A stretch of DNA of 10,835 bases from Micavibrio aeruginosavorus. Lineage in GTDB: Bacteria; Pseudomonadota; Alphaproteobacteria; UBA9219. Made by a program: the position numbers and the translations under genes. Shown in pieces: positions 1 to 5,840 of this stretch. The stretch spans positions 1 through 10,835 of the forward strand of contig DYNT01000029.1 of the NCBI GenBank assembly GCA_020720905.1, read 5' to 3'. The notes beneath the pieces are model-generated. The model did no database searches, was not told the DNA's origin, and worked only from the letters and a program-made list of their open reading frames with translations. Within the stretch, counting starts at the first letter, position 1, and the number at the start of each line of letters is the position of its first letter.

Positions 1-5
1 TTCAA

Positions 6-56
6 CTGGGTCCCGCATCTGCGCGATGCTCACGCATCGCTTCGTGCGGGATGACG
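6..56 (+). repeat. REP-like palindromic repeat, unit 1
   Basis: This is a two-tier hairpin. The outer arms TCCCGCA (11-17) and TGCGGGA (45-51) pair perfectly over 7 bp. The inner arms GCGATGC (23-29) and GCATCGC (34-40) pair perfectly over 7 bp around a TCAC loop. The ends read CTGGGTCCC on the left and GGGATGACG on the right. The units at 8356-8444 have the same end pattern (CTGG-R-TCCC and GGGATGAC), so I infer one dispersed extragenic palindrome family. No T-run follows on either strand, so it is not a classical intrinsic terminator. It lies downstream of the 142-615 gene and could stabilise its mRNA 3' end. Confidence 0.6.
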
Positions 57-141
57 GAAAAAATATCCACCCCTAACTCCTTCGTGAATGAAGCCTTTGT
101 TTTCTTTAAAGCTTGCCAACTCTTGAACTGTTTTGGGGCGC

Positions 142-615
142 TTAAGCAAACATGTCGTCGATTTTGCTTTGATCAAGGGCGACGGTATAGCCGTGAACGA
201 TGGCCGCGCCATCATCGATCATACCTTGCAACTCCATAGAGTGCAGGTTGGCCATGTCTTTGAATTTATCCATTTCACCGGTTTCCATGGCCTGACGAAG
301 CTTAAGGCGCGTTTCCACAATCAACATGCTCATTTGCGTGGCTATTTTTTCAAAGCGTTCACGCAATTCTGGGGAGGAGACTTCATAGCATTCAATAGCC
401 AGAGGGGCAAAACCAAGGCCACTTTCCAGGAAATGTTCGCGGTAGGTTTTGAAGTCCCAGTTATCGATGTCATCCAGAAGTTCGGGCATATCGCCAGCCA
501 TGCCAAGCATCATCACCACTTCGTTAAAATGGTTGAAGTAGTCGGTGGACAAAAGCGAGCGGGGATCGATGTTGGTTCCCTCAACGCGCTCTTTGTAGTG
601 TTCTAAAGAGGTCAT
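142..615 (-). CDS. Conserved-looking hypothetical protein with FliM/CheZ-like C-terminal peptide
   Basis: This is a 157-residue soluble protein with no signal peptide and no membrane segment. I do not recognise the family. It is acidic and mostly helical by eye, with an early segment rich in Asp, Met and Leu around residues 30-50 (NEVVMML, DMPELLDDIDNW) and a long amphipathic stretch around 80-115. The last 11 residues (147-157, LDQSKIDDMFA) follow the pattern S/D-Q-x-x-I/V-D-x-L/M-F/L. This is seen in the CheY-P-binding N-terminus of FliM (LSQxEIDALL) and the C-terminus of CheZ (QDQVDDLL). A chemotaxis or response-regulator partner is therefore an inference from the tail only. The start is the ATG at 615. 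I see no good Shine-Dalgarno before it (upstream reads AATGAGCCGCC), so the start is less certain than the frame. It is transcribed away from the 1028 gene. Confidence 0.7.
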   Translation of the reverse strand: MTSLEHYKERVEGTNIDPRSLLSTDYFNHFNEVVMMLGMAGDMPELLDDIDNWDFKTYREHFLESGLGFAPLAIECYEVSSPELRERFEKIATQMSMLIVETRLKLRQAMETGEMDKFKDMANLHSMELQGMIDDGAAIVHGYTVALDQSKIDDMFA

Positions 616-1027
616 GGCGGCTCATTGTGGGGGAGCAGACCTAATAATTAATTAAAATAAAGGCTGATGTATGAAAGCGAAAAGATTCTCTGGCGCCCTT
701 TGCTGAAAACTTTGTGTATTGATAACAATAAAATCAGGAACAAGAAAAGAAAAGACAATGTTATATAATAAAAAGTGCAACAATGTTTTTTTATGAAGCA
801 TTCTTCCTGTAAAAATAGTGCTAGAAAATTGTATCATTGGTATGACAATTTGGATTGTAGCATTGCAACCTGTTAGCAGGGGGTGTTTTATCTTAGGCTA
901 TTCTGTTTCTCTTCCTTTTATGCTTGCCCGCATCTAACGGCTTGAAAAAAATGTACGAAATCGCAACGATCCATGCTAAACCTAGAATCAGAAAGATTTT
1001 TGGCAAGCTCACGATTCGAGGCATGTT
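616..1027. other. AT-rich divergent intergenic region, no gene seen
   Basis: This 412-bp spacer separates the minus-strand gene ending at 615 from the plus-strand gene starting at 1028. It is clearly more AT-rich than its surroundings, especially 640-860. The open frames inside it are short, low-complexity and lack a plausible ribosome site, so I call no gene. It holds an operator-like dyad (826-851), two minus-strand extended -10-like sequences and a small CCTG-TTAG-CAGG hairpin (869-880). For the plus-strand gene, TAGAAT at 983-988 resembles a -10 box, but its expected -35 position is poor. Confidence 0.6.
826..851. promoter_or_regulatory. Operator-like dyad overlapping possible minus-strand -10 box
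   Basis: AAATTGT (826-832) and ACAATTT (845-851) are perfect inverted 7-bp arms separated by 12 bp. Inside them, CAT (835-837) pairs with ATG (842-844). On the minus strand the left arm overlaps TGATACAAT (836 to 828), which fits an extended -10 pattern (TGnTAnAAT). A second minus-strand TGCTACAAT lies at 862 to 854. No convincing -35 hexamer is visible for either. The arrangement fits a regulated promoter for the 142-615 gene, which would have a leader of about 200 nt. The region is AT-rich, so a chance dyad is possible. Confidence 0.3.
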
Positions 1028-1813
1028 ATGGCGACGGTAAAAAAGAACGCAGCAAAACCCAAGAAAATGGTCGCGGTCAAAGCCGCCCCCAAGGCTCCCG
1101 CAAAGACAAGCGTGGGATCGAAAAAGGTTGTTGCCCCTGTCAAAAAGAAAGGGGCAGCTCCCTCCGCTTCTGTTAAAGGCCCTTCGTCTTCTGTGGCGCA
1201 TTCGGCAGCGCCGCGCCTGCCCGCCTCAATGCAGGCCGTTCTTGATAAAAGTGAAATCAGCGAAGTGCTTTATCGTTTTGCGCGAGGGCTTGACCGCATC
1301 GATGAAACGCAGCTGCGCTCTGTTTTCCATCATGATGCAACCATTGATTTAGGGCCAGGAATGTTTCAAGGCACCTCCAATGACTACATTCATTGGGTTG
1401 TTGGCGTAATGGGGCAGGTTCGCTCCTCCCATCATTTGGTTGGCAACATTCTGCCAACGCTAGAGGGCGATGTCGCCTTGGTTGAATCTTATGCCACGGC
1501 GCATTTCCGTATGGATAAGCCAACGGGGCGTGAGGATGTTTTTATGGGAAGTCGCTATCTGGATCGTTTTGAGCGCCGTCCTTCGGGCGCGGCAGGCGTT
1601 TGGAAGATTATGCATCGCAAGCAGGTGATCGATTGGGTTCGAACTGAGGCGGTGGCGGACATTTTCTATCACCAAAACCCCGATGCGCTGTGGAGCTATC
1701 GCACCAAAACGGATCCCTCCTATCAAATGGCGCAGTTTCCAGGAAGTCAGTCGGGCAGCAAGCTCCCCGCCTTCCTTGGCCGCCGCTATGAAACCAAGAG
1801 CGTGAAGTTTTAA
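1028..1813 (+). CDS. SnoaL-like (NTF2-fold) protein with Lys/Ala/Pro-rich N-terminal tail
   Basis: This 261-residue protein has two distinct parts. Residues 1 to about 67 form a low-complexity tail of Lys, Ala, Pro, Val and Ser. There are 14 lysines in the first 50 residues and no Asp or Glu until residue 73, like the tails of histone H1 or bacterial H1-like proteins. Residues about 68-215 look like a SnoaL_4/NTF2-like domain: an N-terminal helix (DKSEISEVLYRFARGLDRID), an F-x-x-D-x-x-x-D-x-G strand region (residues 100-109), a SSHHLVGN motif (His135-His136) and a closing W-K-I-x-x-R-x-x-x-D-W strand. Enzymes with this fold use such His and Asp residues in the cone-shaped pocket, but the substrate cannot be read from sequence. 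The start at 1028 is preceded by CGAGG at 1017-1021. A later Met (residue 68) would remove the tail, but no better ribosome site supports it. The tail may bind nucleic acid or another polyanion; that is inference. Confidence 0.8.
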   Translation: MATVKKNAAKPKKMVAVKAAPKAPAKTSVGSKKVVAPVKKKGAAPSASVKGPSSSVAHSAAPRLPASMQAVLDKSEISEVLYRFARGLDRIDETQLRSVFHHDATIDLGPGMFQGTSNDYIHWVVGVMGQVRSSHHLVGNILPTLEGDVALVESYATAHFRMDKPTGREDVFMGSRYLDRFERRPSGAAGVWKIMHRKQVIDWVRTEAVADIFYHQNPDALWSYRTKTDPSYQMAQFPGSQSGSKLPAFLGRRYETKSVKF

Positions 1814-1827
1814 GACGTCTTGGGAAA

Positions 1828-1845
1828 ACATTAACTATATAATGT
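1828..1845 (+). promoter_or_regulatory. Perfect -10 box inside an inverted repeat
   Basis: TATAAT at 1838-1843 matches the -10 consensus exactly. It lies within the dyad ACATTA (1828-1833), 6 bp, TAATGT (1840-1845). The hexamer TTGGGA (1820-1825) is only 12 bp upstream, too close for a standard -35, so recognition might depend on an activator. A further -10-like CTATAT is at 1870-1875. Its place just after the 1813 stop suggests a separate, possibly regulated promoter for the gene starting at 1913. Confidence 0.4.
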
Positions 1846-1902
1846 CGTTCTGAAAGTAATTGCGTCTTGCTATATCTCCGCTGTGATTTTTCAGGTTTTT
1901 AT

Positions 1903-1912
1903 GGAGAAGACA
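1903..1912 (+). promoter_or_regulatory. Ribosome binding site deciding the 1913 start
   Basis: GGAG at 1903-1906 (extended as GGAGAAG) sits 6 nt before the ATG at 1913. The in-frame alternatives GTG at 1883 and ATG at 1901 lack a comparable purine block, so the ATG at 1913 is preferred. Confidence 0.55.
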
Positions 1913-2362
1913 ATGGACAAAAAAGAAAACATGACAGTCGATTATTCCTTAACGGAGCCTTTTACTAAGCTCATAAGGGCGTTGACGGCTGGCCTTCATT
2001 TTTTTGCAGAGAGGGCTGTAGCCGAGAAGGCTATGACGAAGACAGAATATGCTTTAACGAACTCTGTCATTTTGGCTATTGCTGCTTTAGCGACGAGCTA
2101 TCAGTTCTATACCGCCTATACTGGTTTAAAGTCGGTTGAAGCGGAATTTAAGGCCGCCCAGATGCAAATTGATCAGCATGTGAAGGCAACAGGTCAAGGA
2201 CAGTGGAGCTGTCTGGCGAATGGACAGAAAGTCACCTATGCTGGCCAAGCCGTTAAGCGTGAAGCGCGCTTGGGTCAACTCATTGATAAAGGGATCAAAG
2301 ACGGCACTTGCCGCGCAAGTCTTGCTGTGAGCCCGATGATGAGCGCTCCTGCTCCCTTATAA
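1913..2362 (+). CDS. Small single-helix membrane protein with Flp-prepilin-like motif
   Basis: This 149-residue protein is of unknown family. Residues 1-40 form a long charged/amphipathic leader. One hydrophobic helix lies at about 47-62. A soluble C-terminal part of about 85 residues contains two cysteines (Cys100, Cys133) that could form a disulfide if exported. The boundary reads A40-M-T-K-T-E-Y-A-L, which places Glu at +5 and Tyr at +6 after a possible cut behind Ala40. That is the hallmark of Flp/TadE-type prepilin processing (usually G-xxxx-EY). Against a true Flp pilin, the residue before the cut is Ala rather than Gly, the leader is long, and the C-terminal part is far longer than in Flp. 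No tad/cpa gene is in the window. It may instead be an ordinary type II membrane protein. It has its own candidate promoter at 1828-1845. Confidence 0.7.
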   Translation: MDKKENMTVDYSLTEPFTKLIRALTAGLHFFAERAVAEKAMTKTEYALTNSVILAIAALATSYQFYTAYTGLKSVEAEFKAAQMQIDQHVKATGQGQWSCLANGQKVTYAGQAVKREARLGQLIDKGIKDGTCRASLAVSPMMSAPAPL

Positions 2363-2443
2363 CCCGATGCTTTTCCTTGCCATCTTGCCGCCTGTCTGCC
2401 ATAAGCTGCCCGCAGGGCGTAGAGGTTTCGGGGGATAGCCGTT

Positions 2444-3100
2444 TTGTTGGGTGATATCGACGTCTTTTTGCGCGGCCTTGGTCTTGGCGTGATGGTGGCG
2501 GCTCCTGTGGGGCCGGTTGGCCTTTTGTGCATCAGGCGCACAATCCAAAAGGGTCTTTTAGTGGGGTTTGCCTCCGGCTTTGGGGCGGCCTTTGCTGATG
2601 CGTTTTTTAGCGCGTTGGCGGCATTCGGTGTTACGGCGATTACGGACATCTTGCAGACCTATAACGACCCCATCCATGTGATGGGGGGGGCGTTTCTTGT
2701 TTTTGTGGCGTGGCATACATGGCACGACAAGCCTCGAGCTGCTGATACGAAAGAGGTTGAGAAAAAGTACCTGAAGCGCGCCCATCTCAAATTGGGCGGC
2801 GCGTTAAAGGCGATGGCGACAAGTTTTATCATCACGCTGACAAATCCGGCAACGGTGTTTGGCGTGATGGCTGTGGTGGCGACCTTGGGCGGTCTGCAAC
2901 ACCGTCCAGAGGCGGGCGTAATGATCGCAGGTATTTTCGCGGGCTCGTCGTTGTGGTGGTTGATGTTAAGTGGGGGCGTTGCTTTGTTTCGTAAGCGTTT
3001 CACAGAAAAGGGCATCATGACGCTTAATCATGCCACGGCAATGGTGCTGGGGGTGATCGCGCTCTGGGCGTTGGGGACGGGGTTAAGAACCTTTTTATAA
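2444..3100 (+). CDS. LysE/RhtB-family amino-acid exporter
   Basis: This 218-residue inner-membrane protein has about six hydrophobic segments (near 10-30, 38-60, 77-93, 120-145, 153-178 and 197-218). The first helix carries the LysE-family pattern AAPVGPVGLLCIRR (19-32). The second has a G-x-G-A-A-x-A-D motif (45-52). The middle of the protein has the typical T-N-P-A-T-V-F-G segment. Family members export amino acids such as lysine, threonine or homoserine derivatives by proton antiport; the substrate here is not predictable. The start is TTG at 2444, with TTG at 2447 also possible. An in-frame stop at 2420-2422 rules out a longer start, no ATG fits, and GGGGGA at 2430-2435 lies about 8 nt upstream. 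The stop is 24 bp before typA, so the two are probably co-transcribed. Confidence 0.88.
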   Translation: MLGDIDVFLRGLGLGVMVAAPVGPVGLLCIRRTIQKGLLVGFASGFGAAFADAFFSALAAFGVTAITDILQTYNDPIHVMGGAFLVFVAWHTWHDKPRAADTKEVEKKYLKRAHLKLGGALKAMATSFIITLTNPATVFGVMAVVATLGGLQHRPEAGVMIAGIFAGSSLWWLMLSGGVALFRKRFTEKGIMTLNHATAMVLGVIALWALGTGLRTFL

Positions 3101-3124
3101 TAAGAAAGATGAAAGAGACACACT

Positions 3125-4948
3125 ATGAAACTTCGTAATATCGCTATTATCGCGCACGTTGACCATGGAAAAACGACGCTTGTGGATGCTCTTTTGCGCC
3201 AATCGGGCGTGTTTCGCGACAACCAGCAGGTGGCTGAATGCGCGATGGACAGCAATGACCTAGAGCGCGAGCGTGGCATCACCATTTTGGCGAAATGCAC
3301 GTCCATCATGCACGGCGATATGCGGATCAACATCGTTGACACCCCCGGACACGCTGACTTTGGCGGCGAGGTAGAGCGTATCCTTTCGATGGTGGATGGC
3401 GTTGTTCTTCTGGTCGATGCTGCCGAAGGGCCTTTGCCACAAACGAAGTTTGTGGTGTCTAAGGCTTTGGCGATTGGCCTTAAGCCAATGGTGATCATCA
3501 ATAAGGTTGATCGTCCCGATGCGCGGGTCAACGAAGTTCATGATGAGGTTTTTGATCTGTTTGCCGTCCTTGATGCGACGGATGAACAGTTGGATTTTCC
3601 AACCTTATTCGCGTCAGGGCGTCAGGGCTGGGCCGTGGAGAAATTAGAGGATGCGACCAAGGACGATAAGGATCTGACGCCTCTGTTTGATTTAATCCTT
3701 AAGCATGTGCCTGCGCCTACCGTTGATCCCGATGCGCCGTTTACAATGCTGGCCACGCTTCTTGAAGCTAACCCCTATCTGGGACGTTTGCTCACGGGTC
3801 GCCTTCAATCGGGTCGCATTAAGGCCAACATGGCGATCAAGGCGATGCGCCATGATGGGACGCTTGTTGAAACGGGACGCATTACCAAGATTTTGGCCTT
3901 CCGTGGGCTTGAGCGCGTCGCGCTTGATGAGGCCGAGGCAGGGGATATTGTCTCCATCGCTGGGCTTAGCAAGGCGACCGTGGCTGACACGCTGGCCGAT
4001 CCTTTGGTGAGCGAGGCGATGCACGCGCGACCTATTGATCCGCCAACGATTGCGATGACGTTTTCTGTGAATGACTCGCCGCTAGCCGGAACCGAAGGCG
4101 ATAAGGTCACAAGTCGCATGATCCGCGATCGTTTAATGCGCGAGATTGAGGGCAACGTCGCTATCCGCGTGAGCGAAACGGAACAAAAGGACAGCTTTGA
4201 AGTCGCAGGGCGCGGTGAACTGCAACTGGGTATCTTGATCGAGACGATGCGCCGCGAGGGTTTTGAGCTGACGATCAGCCGCCCCCGTGTTTTATATCAA
4301 GACATCGATGGCCAGAAGATGGAGCCGATTGAGGAAGTGCAGATTGACGTTGACGAGCAATTTTCTGGCACGGTTGTCAGTAAAATGTCCGAACGTAAGG
4401 CTGAGCTGACCGACATGCGTCCCTCTGGCGGCGGCAAGGTGCGCCTTACGTTCTTGGCCCCTGCGCGCGGTCTTATCGGCTATCATGGCGAGTTTTTGTC
4501 GGACACGCGTGGGACTGGCATGATGAACCGCTTGTTCCACAGCTATATGCCGTATAAGGGCGCCATTCAGTCGCGGCGCACGGGCGTGATGATTTCAAAC
4601 GCCAAGGGCGAAGCCGTAGCCTATGCCATGTGGAAGCTGCAAGACAGAGGCCCCATGATCATTGTGCCAGGCGTTAAGGTGTATGAGGGCATGATTGTCG
4701 GTGAGAACAGCAAAGACAACGATCTGGATGTGAACGTGCTGACCGGCAAACAGCTGACCAACATGCGCGCATCAGGCAAGGATGAGGCTATCCGCTTGAC
4801 CCCGCCTCTTCAGTTCACGTTAGAAAAGGCCATCGCCTATATCAACGATGATGAGCTGGTGGAGGTCACGCCCAAGACCATTCGTCTGCGCAAGCGCTAT
4901 CTTGACCCCAACACGCGCAAGCGTATGGCCAAGAAGTCGGACGATTAG
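3125..4948 (+). CDS. typA: Ribosome-associated translational GTPase TypA/BipA
   Basis: TypA (BipA) is an EF-G-like GTPase that binds the ribosome and supports 50S assembly and growth under cold or other stress. The protein is 607 residues, the usual family length. All GTPase motifs are intact: G1 AHVDHGKT (10-17), the switch I threonine in ERERGITI (47-54, Thr53), G3 DTPGH (72-76) and G4 NKVD (126-129). Later segments fit TypA domain order: beta-barrel domain II, an EF-G domain III-like part (AGRGELQLGILIETMRREGF), domain V, and the TypA-specific C-terminal domain with RPSGGGKVRLTF and FHSYMPYKG. It ends in a basic tail (RKRMAKKSDD). GAAAGAGA upstream gives a weak ribosome site. The gene follows the LysE gene closely. 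A hairpin region separates it from clpP. Confidence 0.97.
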   Translation: MKLRNIAIIAHVDHGKTTLVDALLRQSGVFRDNQQVAECAMDSNDLERERGITILAKCTSIMHGDMRINIVDTPGHADFGGEVERILSMVDGVVLLVDAAEGPLPQTKFVVSKALAIGLKPMVIINKVDRPDARVNEVHDEVFDLFAVLDATDEQLDFPTLFASGRQGWAVEKLEDATKDDKDLTPLFDLILKHVPAPTVDPDAPFTMLATLLEANPYLGRLLTGRLQSGRIKANMAIKAMRHDGTLVETGRITKILAFRGLERVALDEAEAGDIVSIAGLSKATVADTLADPLVSEAMHARPIDPPTIAMTFSVNDSPLAGTEGDKVTSRMIRDRLMREIEGNVAIRVSETEQKDSFEVAGRGELQLGILIETMRREGFELTISRPRVLYQDIDGQKMEPIEEVQIDVDEQFSGTVVSKMSERKAELTDMRPSGGGKVRLTFLAPARGLIGYHGEFLSDTRGTGMMNRLFHSYMPYKGAIQSRRTGVMISNAKGEAVAYAMWKLQDRGPMIIVPGVKVYEGMIVGENSKDNDLDVNVLTGKQLTNMRASGKDEAIRLTPPLQFTLEKAIAYINDDELVEVTPKTIRLRKRYLDPNTRKRMAKKSDD

Positions 4949-4973
4949 GAATAGAAACTCCCGCCTTTACAAA

Positions 4974-5012
4974 GCAAAAAAAGCGCAGACAGAGCCTCTT
5001 GCCCTGCCTGCG
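4974..5012 (-). terminator. Minus-strand intrinsic terminator in the typA-clpP spacer
   Basis: Read on the minus strand, the left arm is 5012 to 5001 and the right arm 4995 to 4984. They pair over 12 bp (ten Watson-Crick and two G-U), around a 5-nt loop (5000-4996). A run of seven T follows (the A-run just before 4983 on the plus strand). On the plus strand the two G-U pairs become A-C mismatches and no T-run follows, so it should act mainly on minus-strand transcripts. Both flanking genes are plus-strand, so its purpose is unclear. Confidence 0.6.
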
Positions 5013-5102
5013 TGTGGCCTGCTATGCTGCGTCTTACGGATCACATTCGTATGATTCACGACCTTTCGGTTGCCTGTTCTTTTCCATCCTTTTGTTCCTT
5101 GT

Positions 5103-5109
5103 AAGGGGG
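5103..5109 (+). promoter_or_regulatory. Ribosome binding site deciding the clpP start
   Basis: AAGGGGG at 5103-5109 is a strong Shine-Dalgarno sequence 8 nt before the ATG at 5118. An upstream in-frame GTG at 5070 has no such site and would add 16 residues unlike ClpP N-termini. A TATGAT hexamer at 5050-5055 could be a -10 box for clpP, but no good -35 is seen. Confidence 0.75.
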
Positions 5110-5117
5110 CTTTTCCT

Positions 5118-5768
5118 ATGACCTTCGCTGACAAACATCCTGTGGACGTTCTTGCCAATCTTGTCCCCATGGTCATCGAGCAAACCTCACGCGGGGAGCG
5201 TTCCTTTGATATTTATTCTCGCTTGCTGAAGGAGCGTATCATTTTTTTGATGGGACAGGTGGATGACCATATCTCCAGCCTTGTGTGCGCCCAGTTGCTG
5301 TTTTTGGAATCTGAGAATCCAAACAAGGAAATCTCAATCTATATCAATTCCCCAGGGGGCGTTGTCTCGTCGGGCTTGGCCATGTACGACACGATGCAAT
5401 ACATCAAATGCCCCGTCTCAACGGTGTGCATGGGACAGGCCTGTTCGATGGGCTCGCTGCTTTTGACGGCGGGCGAAAAGGGCAAGCGTTTCTCACTGCC
5501 CAACAGTCGCATCATGATCCATCAGCCCTCTGGCGGCGCGCAGGGGCAGGCAACGGATATCGAGATTCAGGCGCGTGAGATTCTTAAATTGCGCGTTCGC
5601 CTGAATGAGATTTATGTCAAGCACACAGGGCAGACCCTTGATGCCATTTCGGGGGCGGTGGAGCGCGATAACTTTATGTCGGCGGAAGAAGCCAAGGCCT
5701 TTGGCTTGATCGATGCGGTTGTAGAGAAGCGTCCTGAAGCGCCCGAAGGCGAGAAAAAGGCAGCCTGA
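5118..5768 (+). CDS. clpP: ATP-dependent Clp protease proteolytic subunit ClpP
   Basis: ClpP is a serine peptidase that forms two stacked heptameric rings and degrades proteins fed in by ClpX or ClpA. The protein is 216 residues, normal for the family. The catalytic triad is visible: Ser110 in GQACSMGS, His135 in RIMIHQP and Asp184 in ERDNFMS. The oxyanion-loop motif NSPGGVVSSG (77-86) and the GGAQGQATDIEIQA handle (139-152) are typical of proteobacterial ClpP. The residue before the active serine is Cys rather than the more common Ala, a mild variation. The N-terminus may be a short propeptide. clpX lies 72 bp downstream, so the two probably form one unit, but no trigger-factor gene precedes clpP here. 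Confidence 0.97.
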   Translation: MTFADKHPVDVLANLVPMVIEQTSRGERSFDIYSRLLKERIIFLMGQVDDHISSLVCAQLLFLESENPNKEISIYINSPGGVVSSGLAMYDTMQYIKCPVSTVCMGQACSMGSLLLTAGEKGKRFSLPNSRIMIHQPSGGAQGQATDIEIQAREILKLRVRLNEIYVKHTGQTLDAISGAVERDNFMSAEEAKAFGLIDAVVEKRPEAPEGEKKAA

Positions 5769-5770
5769 GG

Positions 5771-5817
5771 TTTATTAATAAACAGGTAACCAACGACCGT
5801 TAGTGTAGTCGGACGTT
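5771..5817 (+). promoter_or_regulatory. Dyad symmetries in the clpP-clpX spacer
   Basis: Two structures lie between clpP and clpX. TTTATTAATAAA (5771-5782) is a perfect 12-bp palindrome starting 2 bp after the clpP stop. AACGACCG (5792-5799) and CGGACGTT (5810-5817) form an 8-bp stem with one A-A mismatch and a 10-nt loop. There is no T-run, so full termination is unlikely. They could be a regulator site, an mRNA processing point or chance. The clpX ribosome site (AGGGGAG, 5825-5831) is 8 nt after the second arm. Confidence 0.35.
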
Positions 5818-5840
5818 ATTGTTGAGGGGAGTAAGTCGTT

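Noticed and set aside
133..606. 157-codon plus-strand open frame opposite the 142-615 gene
   Set aside because: It covers almost exactly the same span; its translation is His/Phe-rich and shows no family pattern. The minus-strand protein has a coherent acidic helical composition and a plausible tail, so this is a shadow frame.
1000..1020. Possible sigma-54 promoter (TGGCA near 1002)
   Set aside because: The second element (TTGC at the required spacing) is absent.
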